Part shown: piece by piece, positions 44,914 to 58,478 of the stretch
How the letters are laid out: each line of letters starts with the position of its first letter
Numbering within the stretch: the first letter of the stretch is position 1
The notes under the pieces: generated by a model
What the model was told of the DNA's origin: nothing
The model's input: only the letters and a program-made list of their open reading frames with translations
Databases searched by the model: none
Source of the DNA: Halichondria panicea
Lineage: Eukaryota > Porifera > Demospongiae > Suberitida > Halichondriidae
Assembly (NCBI RefSeq): GCF_963675165.1
Contig: NC_087379.1
Coordinates: 2,794,201-2,858,200 of the forward strand
Reading direction: 5' to 3'
DNA: 64,000 nucleotides
Made by a program: the position numbers and the translations under genes

Positions 44914-47900
44914 TTACTTGAGTACAAAACTTTTTATCCTGTATCCACAAAACTCAAACATAGATTCTGGGCTAGGTGGTGGTGCTGTTTCACTGGTATC
45001 ATAGTTGGGTGATGAATATCCAGCCAAAAGCAATGCTCGACACATTTCATTCTTGACGATTGAGTAGAGTCCTTTTCCCCGATACTCAGGTGCAGTGTAC
45101 CCAAACCCCATTTGCCCATCTGGAAATTGCACCATGAATGAAATTGGGATGGTAGGAAACTCCATTGTAAAGAGCCCAATACTTTCATAGTGCTCGATAC
45201 TGTACTTAATGTAGTGTTCTCTGTGTGGCATATCATGATAGTAGGGCCAGCTATCGCTTACAATCTTGAAATGATGTGGCTGAAGTTTTCCGATGAAATA
45301 GCTTTCTGGGCATTCTCTGAAACAAAGTCATAAATTCAGCATGATTGTCTTTATTAGACGAATGCACTTACATTTTAGGAGGTTCTTCGCTTCGAGTGAA
45401 GTGGTAAGGTGTTCCAACATATACGCAGCTCAGAGTATTGAACTCTTTTACTTTTACTGCTGCATCACAATCTATGTTTCTCAGAAAGTAGTCTGCATGC
45501 TCACTTTCTATTCCTGAAAACATTAGGCAGTCTGGTAGTTAAAGTATAGTAATGTATTTGCATGGAAAAGGGTGGCCGGTCAGCACAGTCTTAATAAAAC
45601 TAGGCCAGGGGAAGCAAATTGGGCAAAAGAAAATGTACGGCAGCATATGCATGCACTGAAAACTAGGGGGGTTCAGGGGCATGCTCCCCGGGAAAATGTG
45701 GACATTTTAGGGCCTTAGATCAATGCCTATTAAAGAAACTGCCAGATCCTGGGGGGAGGGGGCGAATTACTCCTCTTACTCCCCCTCAATGAAGCCCTGG
45801 TCTATTTAAGGTTACGGTGAACTGTTTGCTCATGAATAGAATATTCATGGAAAACTATAAAAGCCATGATAGAAACATACATGATGGTGTATCATTCTGT
45901 ACGAGCATCTTCCTGCAGTGGAAGCTCTGAGCGATCAAGTTACACAAACTAGTAAACTAAACACATTTTAAACTTCCAAAAACATTAGCTCTGTGTTCTT
46001 GCTCTTATACGATGCTTCTTACCAGGGGGGCTTGAAGTGTTTTTTTCTTTCCAGGCCAATAAACTCTCACAAAATAATAATAATTTATGTAGACCTAACT
46101 CTACTTAAAATGGCCATCAAAGCCAAGGAAAATAGCCTCTTGTGAACCTTCAGTGGCCTTTTTTCAAAACAATATCTTCGAAGCTATCTAGTATCTAGTG
46201 TCTATTCGAGCCATGAATCGGCTACTACGTTTCAGCTGGACTTCCAACTCATTCTAGCTGCTCACGATCAGCTCATGAATAATTAATGAGTACTGTAACC
46301 TTAAATTAGCACCAGAGGAGGTACGACAACATCACGTGCGCGGACAATCGAATGTCAATCAACAGCAACAAAAAAGTAGTATGGGTGTGGTCTGCATGAT
46401 TAACGGCCTCTCCCATCATTAGCATCTTTGCTGCATGTTAATTGACATTCCATTGCCCACACACGTGATGTTATCGTACCTCCTATGAATTAGGGGCTAT
46501 TATATGACTCTGACTATAGTAACATAGAGGGAGGGGGATTAGAAACGGAGCACGTGCGCACAATCACTTCGATCTGTGTTATGCATGCAAGTCTGTTGAT
46601 CTGTGTTTCGCCTCTTGAAAGTGATAACTATAGGAGCCTCCAGAACACCCTATCCCACAATATCTGCCAACTACTCTATGTTGTAACTATGGCACAGAAT
46701 CAAAGCTAGGTACTGTGCTGCTAAAAAGGTTATGACTTGCCTTTTATGTACTGTCTGTTCCCCCAGGCAATCAGCTTTCCTTCAGTCAGAACTGAGACCA
46801 GAGCCTTGCTGGATGTGGTGTAGGCACTAATGTCTGCTACCTGGCCATGATCGAAGAGAAATGTATGTATAAGCTGAGATGTACTGGGTATATGCGAAAA
46901 GACTGTTAGAAAGGTTTTCGCAGAACAGCAATATTAAATTCATGGTATATAAACGTTCACGGTACATGCATGCTTATAACCATCAAAACCACGAACATTT
47001 ATATCCTTGAAATATACCCGCTATATACGGTATTCTTTACCATAATACATGTATACAGTCAGTGGAACCTCCGATAAAGCTATAGGACCGTCGTAGAAAT
47101 AGAAAGAAGGAAATCTGCTAGTATACTTCCATCCTTAAAATCTCTACAAAAATTGTTGGCAAGAGTATTTCAACAAGCACTATAGACTAAGTGGTATACA
47201 GTACGTATCTTCGACTTTGGTCTATAGAGAGAGCGAGTGAATAGAATTTCACACAACAATTTGAACATGCATGCATGTAGGGTACAGTACACAGAGACGC
47301 GTAGGGCATATTTACAAAATAACTAAAAAAACTATCGAGGGAGGCTCTGCTTCAGGAGAAACTCTACACAGATAATTATAATAAACACAAACTATACATG
47401 GTAATATCGTAGCTGGCAAAATATTTGTGGTTGAAGCTCTGACCACAAATGAAGCGACCTTGCCTACGTACCTACAGTGCTAGTGCAAGTAGCAACCACA
47501 AAGATATTCTCCACAAAGTGACTAAATATTGCTCAACCACAAATGTTTCCCACTGAAAATTACCTGCTATACGGTATAGCCACAGTAATTATGCCTCGGT
47601 GCACATGCGCACGCGAGGTATACAGTTGTGTTCGTGTGTCTGTGTAGACTGCTACAGCTGCTTTAGGATCGATAAAGTGCAAGTAAGAGTTTCTAGTCAT
47701 GTTTTCTTGGATTTTTGATTCAAAATAATGCTTGGTTCTCGAGTTTTGCTTACTTGGAATGCCATTGCAGCCTTTTCAGAAGAGTGCGTAGCAAAGTAGC
47801 AAAACTTGTCCATGGAGTGTTGCTACTCTACTTTGTAGTTAGCTCTGCACTTTGAACGCTAGTAGTGAGAAGAGAGCTGCAAAGCTCTACGATGCAACAG

Positions 47901-48623
47901 CCATTAATTTTAGACTTTGGGCATCTTTTTTAGCAACAATCATGGTCCCACTCTTTGAATTTCTCTGTGATTCTGCCCGCATGCAGCAAAATTATGTTCA
48001 TCGTGATATCACGTGTGTTAGCAAAGCTTTATGTCATGTAGGTTTGGCACATCTACCGAGGCATCAGCACCTGTGGTGCTTCTAAAAACACATAACTGAT
48101 AAAAATGTTATTTGGACTTTTTGTACCGTATAGCGCAAAATTCTCGAGCGCTTAACTTTTGTGAAACTTCCTCTAAAAACGTTTCGTGGAATAAATTTTC
48201 GCGGTTCTTGGTATATATGTCAATGCACGCTGCATCAGCGCAGCCATTAGCTATGTTCGTTAACCCATTTTTGTGGAGGATTACTAACCCTCAAAAACAG
48301 CGAAAATTACAATGTATACGGTATATTTATCTGTACACTTACTATATAACTTGAAATAATAAATTTATACCTCTGATATTCTTGGCCAGATCAACTGAGC
48401 TACAACGGCAGAGAAGTCGGGCCATTTATCCAAGTATAGATTGGCTTCCAGTTTTTCACTTTGCACATTGGTGATGATATCCACTACCTAAAAGTTCATG
48501 CATGGAAACCGGCTATCATGATATCACACTCAGTTAGCTTACTCTAGCTGACTTTGGTAGGCCTAGCAATAGCTGTCTCTTGAGCTTAGCTAGGTCAGAC
48601 TCCTTTACCTTCAATACAGGCAT
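44914..48623 (-). CDS. GLYAT-like N-acyltransferase paralog 3 (GNAT superfamily), with a GC-AG intron
   Basis: Five coding exons on minus: 48623-48543, 48487-48371, 46840-46741, 45513-45372, 45316-44914, 280 residues in an open frame. Exon 2 and exon 3 sizes (117, 100) match the other two GLYAT-like genes. The N-terminal LDKWPDFSAVVAQLIWPR and the C-terminal CPESYFIGKLQPHHFKIV define the family. Unlike its paralogs it keeps the acyl-CoA loop GYTAPEYRGKGLY, so it is the best candidate for an active enzyme. Intron 3 has a donor AAAAG/GCAAGT: only this GC donor restores both frame and the paralog exon length. The start codon lies about 10 bases from a TIR element (48634-49239). Introns contain a TTAA element, a foldback MITE and a dispersed repeat. 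Confidence 0.82.
45806..46304. mobile_element. TTAA-flanked TIR element
   Basis: TTAAGGTTACGGTGAACTGT at the left and TACTGTAACCTTAA at the right, with TTAA at both outer edges, and inner ATGAATA-type motifs as in 9402-10107. TTAA target duplication is typical of piggyBac and Kolobok groups; with no transposase the group stays open. It lies in intron 3 of GLYAT-like gene 3. Confidence 0.65.
46316..46484. mobile_element. Foldback MITE with AGGAGGTACGACA termini
   Basis: AGGAGGTACGACAACATCAC to CGAATGTCAAT pairs with ATTGACATTCCATTGCCCAC to GTACCTCCT. The 169-base element lies 11 bases beyond the TTAA element. Its stem differs completely from the foldback at 19432-19573 apart from the terminal 12-13 bases. 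Confidence 0.75.
47583..48085 (-). repeat. Dispersed 500 bp repeat, inverted copy
   Basis: Begins TAATTATGCCTCGGTGCACA and ends CCGAGGCATCAGCACCTGTG. It is the most complete copy for defining the two ends of the family of 11105-11690. It lies in intron 2 of GLYAT-like gene 3. Confidence 0.65.
48124..48323. mobile_element. TACCGTATAGCGC-type MITE
   Basis: TACCGTATAGCGCAAAATTC at the left and TGTATACGGTA at the right. It is a decayed relative of the near-perfect copy at 59404-59634. Confidence 0.55.
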
Positions 48624-48633
48624 GACACATTTT

Positions 48634-49239
48634 ATTAGACTCACCAGCCAGCCCTTCCTCGGGGTAAGGGACTTTGCCTATCTGAGAGTTGTGCCGGTGG
48701 AATTTTAATGAGTTGCATGACATCATGTATGACATCATCATGTGGTTTGTAATGTCTGACATGCGTGGGTTGCAAATTAATAGCTACACAATTACAAATA
48801 AGCTCCCCTTGCTTAGTTTGTGGCAGAGAAACCAAGAAACCATGAGAACTGGTGGTAGAAGGCTACTGTAAAGCCCTTTCCATCCCCACATACTTTCAGA
48901 CTGGAAAGATTTTCTCCAATGTAAGACAATTAAGTGGTGCAAATCATCTACATACTAAAGTCACTGGAGGATTTGTCTCAATTGCAGCTTGATTGATAAG
49001 CTCTGCTTGGTCGCTTAATCTTGCACTAGCACAGTCTTGCCCATCCCCATTATTTTATTATTATCATGCATTCTATACCACAAAGAAACTAACTAAGCGA
49101 TACTGTGGGCGTAAGAATGTCACATGACATTGATACTGCACTCTGATTGGTCATTACCAGATTCAGGTAACGGCACACAACTCTCAGATAGGCAATCCAC
49201 CAGTCCCTTACCCCGAGGAAGGGCTGGCTGGCGAGTCTA
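48634..49239. mobile_element. TIR element abutting the start of GLYAT-like gene 3
   Basis: ATTAGACTCACCAGCCAGCC to CTATCTGAGAGTTGTGCC at the left is matched inverted by GGCACACAACTCTCAGATAG to GGCTGGCTGGCGAGTCTAA at the right: TIRs of about 65-75 bases, with 6 extra bases in the right one. Its left edge is about 10 bases upstream of the gene's ATG, so the 5' leader or promoter of that gene would lie within the element. Confidence 0.7.
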
Positions 49240-50182
49240 ACATTTTATAATTATTAGAACACCTTATGTTATGTAATATTTACTACTACTACCTTAATTA
49301 ATTAACCATGATTTAATGTTTATGTTGATATCATACTCTTTCTCATTGTTAACGCTCCACTTCCTCCCTTTGTTGTTGTGTGAGCCTTTGGGGCCCTGCT
49401 CCACGTATTTAAGGATTTTGTTATTGTACTTTTTTGCCTCACTTCACTTTACTTTACTTGTATTGTTAGTTGATGTTTCAAAGAATTTGGTTAAGCTACA
49501 CTGTCAAGTCAATTTGTCTGTAACTAGTTGTTGTTGCCTACAGCTAGGAGCCTGTCTCTAGCTAATTTTTCTAGCCTGTCTAGAATCCCTCTACACCAAG
49601 ATAAGAGCTCAACACACAAGGGACTTTTGAGCTACAGCCAGAGGAGGTAGGACACCCATCGCGTGCATCTCAGCAATTAACAATCCACGTTTAACTGCAA
49701 AGATTTACATTTTTTGCATGAAAAGTGAGAATCTTCAAGCAGCCAAAACAGCAGCGATCCCATGGTCATTTTCTCTAAAATTTAGCTATCATGTAGAAAG
49801 GATGGTACTAACTTATGGATCAGCGATCCCAGTGGGCTCTCGGCTCAATAGCTTGAAACTCGCTCAAAGCTAGTGGTTTTCACTGTACATAAGCTACTAT
49901 GGAGAGCAGTCTAGGGAGGTTAACTCAGGTTAGTTGCCAATTTCCATAACAGTTTACAATGTTCGAGATTACTAGAAAGCGATGTGAGCTTGCTAGACAC
50001 AGGCACCATAGCTACATTGAAATCTAAGGAAAGGTTAAAGGTCAAGAGCCTATAACGTAAACATTGTATGCCACACATTCCATGGTCATGTGACGTATGA
50101 CACATGTCCTGCCACCTCTGAGCTACAGCCTATCCAATCTGATTCAAAGGAGGGAGGAACCACTTGACCTTATTAATTATAT

Positions 50183-50467
50183 AAGGCCACTCCAAGTGAT
50201 ACTCTGGTTTCTGGTCCACCGCCCGCATCAGATTTTATTCTTGGATTTCTATCTCATTATTGGATTTCTATCACAGTCATTATTTCTACTACGCATGCGC
50301 AGAATGGTCCATGTGGTACAAAATAGTGTGATAATGATATTCATTTGCAAAATAATGAGATTCATAAGGTGAAATTGATAATGACATAATGAGAAAAGCC
50401 GCCCGCCCGCATGCAATTAGAAAAACTTCAGGACCAGAAACCAGAGTGTCACTTGGAGTGGCCTAAG
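50183..50467. mobile_element. MITE with 35-bp inverted ends
   Basis: AGGCCACTCCAAGTGATACT through GGTTTCTGGTCC is repeated inverted as GGACCAGAAACCAGAGTGTC through GGAGTGGCCT, with one mismatch. The 285-base element has no coding content. Confidence 0.75.
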
Positions 50468-50664
50468 GTCACTAATTGGATTTCTAGACTGAGGCACATT
50501 TTTTGGTAAGGGCATAATTATATAATAGGCACCTTTATAACTAGAGCACTAAAGTGCAAACCTTCGGCTTGTGACATGACTATGAAGAAACCAGAGGCAA
50601 TGAATGCAGTGCATGTATAGTATGTATACAGCAACTCAGAGAAAAACTAACGACGTAAAAGAGC

Positions 50665-50990
50665 ATGAAAGTTGTTGCTACAAATGGTGCATGGTACACA
50701 TGCACTGTGGTCTATGATCACAGTGAAGAAGCTGGGGTCTTAGAGAAGTATGGTCCTGGTGCTAGGGTCCGGTATATATCCAGAGTCAGCAAAGAAGCCT
50801 CCCAAGACAACAAACCAGTCACAATTCTAGCTTTCTACTTCAGTGACCCTTTTCCATTGTTCCTGGTACGGGATCACTTCAGCTGAAAATACGTAGGCCT
50901 ACCTCGAATAAAGGCCGGGTGTATAATAGCGTAAAGTTCAAGCTTCTTAGGTTTTATTCAACAACGAAGCTTTAACATCAAAATCTTCCA
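50665..50990 (+). repeat. Dispersed repeat, copy 2, with a short reading frame
   Basis: Matches 19283-19660 without the foldback insertion. A 73-codon frame (50665-50886) includes VTILAFYFSDPFPLFLVR and is followed by CGAATAAAGGC, a polyadenylation-like signal. The frame is broken in the other copy. The protein is unrecognised; it is likely the tail of a transposable element. Confidence 0.45.
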
Positions 50991-51457
50991 CTATTAAATT
51001 ATTGTGTGAAGGCTATCCTTGCTGTAAACGGAATCCAGTTGAGTGGATTCATGTGTCACAAACAGACAAACAAACAAGATGACTACTATACCCACTAGCT
51101 GCGGCACGGCCTCGGGTAACATTTATGGGACACAATTATGAGAATAATAGTCAGGTTTTAGTAAAAACATTTGTTATCTCCTTGGTATTAGTGTTAATGG
51201 CTATTATTAACCCGTGGCGGCACCACAGGTTATAGTAGTCGGTCAGTCTAGCTCTCTGTCTATCTGTCGTTCTGTGTATTCTGAGTCTACTTACCTGGAT
51301 GCGATAGCACTGTGTTTGTACCGTGGATAGCCTCAACACAACAAAATAGTAGTTTTAAATTTGGCAAATTTTTCTGTTAAACCCTATTATGCCCCAATGA
51401 CTTAAAACCATTACATGTACTAGAATGAATATTTTGTTGGTTAAAAACTTTTGCAAA

Positions 51458-51825
51458 TACCGTATTACTTTGCGGGTGAAAAACCTTTGCGAATGAGCCA
51501 AATCAGCAGATAATTTGACCCTTTGCGATCTAACTATTGGGTTCTGGCAAGGATCGTGTGTATTTACTAGTAATAATTTAGGTTTTACGGATTTTATTGT
51601 TGCGAATTGATCAACCCTCGCAAATTCACAAATGTTTGATTCTCGCAAAACATTCTAGTAATACGGTGAGCCAAATCAGCAGAAAATTTGACCCCTTGCG
51701 ATCTAAATATTGCATTCTGGCAAGGATCATAATATAATAGCACTGGTTTTGTGAATTGATCAACCCTCGCAAATTTTGCATATTCACATATTTATTATGC
51801 TCGCAAAACATTCTAGTAATACGGT
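51458..51825. mobile_element. Two tandem MITE copies (CCGTATTAC...GTAATACGGT family)
   Basis: 51458-51665 starts ACCGTATTACTTTGCGGG and ends CATTCTAGTAATACGGT. From 51666 a second partial copy repeats GAGCCAAATCAGCAGAAAAT to TCTAGTAATACGGTAT at 51825. Inverted relative to 35495-35672. Confidence 0.6.
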
Positions 51826-52617
51826 ATGCCTCAAAATTAAGCCATAATTTACCAGGGCCTAATTCAAAGTTTGCTCATTCATGATAAATTGTTTACACAA
51901 TACTTGTACCCAATCCATGGTATGTTTCGCAGAACATACGTATAAAGAATTTCGCATTTAATTTTCGGGGGCTAGTTTCAGCCTTTTTATGCATGTAATG
52001 CATGGGCTTGTAAAAAGTGTGACAATTAAAAGAGTGGCTGATCGAGTACCTTTTATAGACACGTAGTAATTTTTAACCTTCGGTAGCTACCAAGACTCCA
52101 CGACGTGTATCAAAGTCTACATATTAGAATTCACCAGAGTCCAGGTAGAGCAAGCTCCTTTTGCTCCTTTTCAACCATCACCACTGCTACAAAAATACTC
52201 AAACAAAATCGGCGCTTTCAGATTTTTCTCTGTTTTTAGGGTTACTAATTTTGGCGGATTTGTAGCAAATTCATTACCACAATATTAATATGTATATACA
52301 AGTTTTAAGGTTGAATGGAAAGTTTGGAGTCAGATAAAGATGAAAAAAGGGCTAGCTTGCTTAGTATACTCTCAAAGTACATTTTCGTTTTATTATTAGC
52401 GCGGACATAATTTAGCGAATTCGGTAAAACTCGCTAAAATTAGTATCAGTTTATCATCATTAAGGTAGTTTACTTTGTAGTGTACAACATACATGGAATG
52501 AGCATCTCGATGAGTGCTTCAATGGCACACTCTCTTGTACGTGTCACTGGGTATCACACTGCGTCTTTCTCAGAGATAAGAGGCGACTTTAAGCCTGAAA
52601 CCAGAACGGGTACCATA

Positions 52618-52809
52618 CTTTAGTCACATGTACATTTGTTTGCGATTTCACTGTTTAGCTCATTTTGCTGGTATTAAATTCTTTCTCGTTATTCATAATT
52701 ACTCGCGTGGTTTCATTTGCAATTTCCAATTATCTGCGAGTATACACATTACTCTTTCATTTGCAGAAATAGCAGAAATTAATACTCGCGAAAATATGCC
52801 ACCTTAAGG
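52618..52809. mobile_element. CCTTAAGGTG-type MITE copy
   Basis: Carries the same ordered blocks as 2596-2792 (CTCATTTTGCTGGTATTAAA, CAGAAATAGCAGAAATTAAT, GCCACCTTAAGG). Confidence 0.6.
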
Positions 52810-54072
52810 TAGGGTAGGTTGCACTATATAGTAGGGGATTGGCAATGGAAGCGACTTTGTGTTTCCCCGCGGTTTTAATCGAATTAATTACTTCTAACGT
52901 GCATGGGAATGAACAATTCATGAACATTGTTTTGCTTTCCGTAAAAAGTCCACGAGAAGTTCTCTGCATGTATGCTAAACATATCTCATATTTTTGGCCG
53001 TTTGGGACACAGCACACTACACTTAGTTACACAGCCTTAACTATAATTATCATGAAAAATCACTCTGTGTAGTACAGTACCTCTAGCTACTTCACTACCA
53101 GGGTGTCATACAGGGAGGGGAAAGGGGGGATATCCCCCCCCTAAAATTTGCATTCAGGTACTAGTTGGGGTCCATAGCTAGCAATTTTGCATACTATCAG
53201 GGTTTGAAATAACAGTTGACCTTTTTTTAGCAAAATTTTCTTCTTATTTCCCCCTCTACGTACTTCAAAATCCTGTATGACATCCCTGACGACATATCTC
53301 TTCCAAATGATACTCACCATTAAGTGTTGGGGGGGGGGGTCATTGAGAAGCATGCATTGGACACAATAATTGTCCGAACACAGATAGCATGGGACGGCTT
53401 CAGAGCCACTACATATAGACTTCAATGTAGAAGCATCACGTGAACCACTTCCGTTGCCAATCCTTTTCTTCTATGGTTGCACACACAAACATTACTTTTA
53501 TGGTACAGTCCTGGTACTACTACAGTCCTGGTACTACACACACTGTACACATAATTATAGCATTGCAAACTGTCCTTATTACAATTTTAAATTGACATAC
53601 GCTGTTCCCTACAGGCATATATACAGGACGTCACACAGCGAGAAGGGGGGTATCCCCTGGCTCAACCCCCCCCCCTAAAATCATTTATTTACTATAGAGA
53701 AATTTTATTTACGACTGAGTATATAGCATAGAAGAATTCAAATTCACCTCATCCAGACCAACCAAAATAAAATTTCAGGGGGAGGTTGTACCTAGTCGAC
53801 GCCACACTCCGGATGCCCTATTCCTCCCTACTTCAAATTCCCATGCCAGCCCTCCCTGGCACTCCCTGGCATGCACATTATATGGAAGGGCATACTGTTA
53901 CACAAGTACAATCGCATACACTGTGGCTATCTCCTATTTTTTTGCTGTCCCAAGCTAGAACTCCACCTGTCTCTTGCCTCAGGATATAGTGCATGCAGGT
54001 AAGAATATCCCACCAACATGCATGACTGTATGTGTGTGCAGAGCAACATGGGTGTCAGTATGATAGCTAGTT

Positions 54073-55892
54073 CTAAAAATAGTAACAGCAAAAATTGCTG
54101 ACACGTCAAACAAATAGACTCCACAACTCTCATATGCAATGAATGTCTACACAACAAATTGACCTAAACATTGGAGCATTATGAATCAGTGATCTGTCTA
54201 TTATTAACTAATTGCAATAATTATCACAACACACTGAGATTAAGTTAAGTGCCCAAGCAACACTTAAAAATCGAAGCTATATAACTCTAATCAGATTGCA
54301 GTGGCCGGGGACACAAACAGTCATATAGGAAGAGTGCAGCTAGGGGGGTATTTGTAAATGTACGAGACACACTAAGGCTGCCAGATCGCCTGACAAATAA
54401 GATTGAGGACAAAATTGATGATGGACTTGGTACAGGAATAACTCAAGCGACACACAATACTCCATTCTATCTGCAATGCCTCAATGAGCAGAAGGTATGT
54501 ATGTACATGTATATAGATAAACTCACAAACTGAGTGGGGGTCAACAATAACATCTTCATTTGTCCCTGTGGGACACATTAAGTTATGAAAAATGTTGCCC
54601 ACTACATAAATTCAAAAAGCCGGAAACAGTGAGGCGTGAATCTATTCTTAGAGCCAGTTCTAAAAATAGTAACAATAATCTTCCATATATGGTGCACTTC
54701 CTATGAGATAAACAAAAGCAGTTTTATACAGACCTGCTGCTTTGTCACAGCACCTGAGCTGAGCTGCCCACATTGGCAATACTGGTAAAATGCTGAGAAG
54801 GGAGTTAGACACCAGGAATATCAAAATTGGAGTGCATGCAAACAAGGTTAAAAATAATAGTGTTACCTAAAAGGATTCCAGACGTGTTGTGACAGTGGGT
54901 TTGAGAAACCATTTTTCTTTGGAAGACTTTTGCCTCTTTCTGAAGTGTTTGCTTCTGAAGTGCATCAATTTAGAGTACATGCATACTTAACAGGTACTGT
55001 GTTTGAAGGAGTTGCATCTCTCCTATACCATATATAGGCCTGTGCATGAATAAATATCCAAAAATGAATGGTATTATTTAACTATAAAATTATTGAGCAT
55101 TTGATTGTGTACTCACGCTCACGGAAGACGTTCCTTGTCATTGAGGAGCCATGCAGTTGGTTAGTCTCATGGATCAGCCGTTGGTAACACCAACCAGTCT
55201 TGTATCATGGAGACTGTGTAGGAGCAACGCTGTACAGTGCAGTGTAGGTGACCCACTCTGGATCTGGTACATGGTGCACGGTATGGGCAAAGGTTTGACC
55301 CTGCAGGGTGCATAGGGAACAATTGCTTGTACGGGATAACCCCATGAACTTATACACTTTACATGAGCTTTGCAAAACCAGCCCCTCCCCCAAACACGAA
55401 TTTTCTAACATAGAAAGAGTCAATGCAAGCAGCAGTATGTTATAATTATAATGCACACTGGTAAATTCTGTACCTAATTGCACACATGCAGAATAATACA
55501 TGGAGCTATTAACCAAAAAGCGTTTCAAGTCTTATAATTATGCTCCAGCTTCTAGCTTATATGCTCCAGCTCCTAGCTTATATGCTCCAGCTCCAGCTTC
55601 TAGACCTAGGGAAAGCTTCACCAACATCTCTACCCACTTCTCCACAATAGAATGTAGACTGAAGTGTTCTGCATGCTCATTCATTCATTGTCGATGGCCA
55701 CTGCACTGCACTAGGGTTGATGTTTTTTGATACTTGCCATCAATCTTGTGTAACATCCACGTGGCCGTGGGTGCACAACCAATTTGGAATGGGTGGTCAC
55801 GTGAACTAGGCCTGTTCTAAAAATAGAACTCTCCATATTAGGATTCTTGCGGTGGGGTGGTCCTATAAATAATTGATTTGGGTTAAAAATAG
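54073..55892. promoter_or_regulatory. MEF2-like motifs upstream of Cdc42
   Basis: CTAAAAATAG occurs at 54073-54082, 54660-54669 and 55817-55826, and TTAAAAATAG at 55883-55892. All fit the MEF2 consensus YTAWWWWTAR. The first two share a longer AGTTCTAAAAATAGTAACA context and could be repeat copies. Binding is untested. The rest of this interval has no recognisable gene; a short imperfect tandem repeat (TATGCTCCAGCT units) lies at 55540-55605. Confidence 0.3.
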
Positions 55893-55955
55893 ACCTCAAG
55901 AATTGGGTGCGCCATCTTTTTGTGGTTAGTAAAGAAGAACAGTTTAGCAAGTTAG

Positions 55956-57769
<1,814 letters not shown>

Positions 57770-58478
57770 GAAACTGTTTTTAGCGTTTGTGTTTACAAAA
57801 TGCTGTAACGAACTTAATTAGAGAATATTGTTCTGTATTTGCTTGTTTTATTACAGGACATAATTATTATCATGTTCTTCACCAATTGGTTACATTTCGT
57901 CTAAGGTTATGCATAGCACATTTATTACCGATTTATTAGCAAGTTACATCATCAACATGTAGTTTGTAGTTGTGTGTATGTTCATTTTGTTTGTCTGTGA
58001 ATTTGCTCAGAACTTGTGGTCATCTTTTCTTTACTAGACGATATTGTTTGTGTCCTAAAAAAAAACTTCACTGTTGTATTTATTAACACATTAATTTTGA
58101 CAACTCATCAAATGATAACTGCATGCTAAATTGTGGATTAAAAAATGTGTAATGCTGTCATGTGCACAGGCATGATAATGGTAATAATTATCGGGAGAAA
58201 AACTAGTGTAATGCGTTAATCAAAATCTATGCTTTCATGTTAACTGTACTTATAGCTACGTTTGTATTATGCTGATCGTAATTAAAACTGCAATGAATGG
58301 TTTATCCAGCAAGGAAAGGGTAGCACAATAGGCTCCCAGAACAAAACAAAAACAAATACTGCTATAGAAATGAGAGGTCATTAAGGTGTTATACTGCATG
58401 AATAGTGTCGCAATTGAATTCAAATATGGATTGATAATTAATGATGTGTATAAAAAGTGATACTATAATACGAAAACA
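57770..58478. other. Convergent 3' intergenic region (Cdc42 / CPLANE2)
   Basis: AT-rich DNA with no gene. It should contain the 3' UTRs of both convergent genes; no repeat element is recognised. Confidence 0.6.

Larger units (their letters stand above)
49240..54070. other. Repeat-rich, gene-free stretch
   Basis: Apart from the elements listed within it, no coding gene is recognised. A lone AGGAGGTAGGACA terminus occurs at 49644. C-rich tracts at 53130-53150 and 53660-53690 sit in matching contexts (CATACAGGGAGGGGAAAGGG and CACACAGCGAGAAGGGGGGT), suggesting another decayed family. Confidence 0.45.

Noticed and set aside
49316-49561. Hydrophobic 81-codon plus frame
   Set aside because: T-rich DNA naturally encodes Leu/Phe-rich peptides; no flanking gene structure.
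55205-55528. 107-codon minus frame upstream of Cdc42
   Set aside because: No domain, splice partner or paralog could be found; treated as chance.
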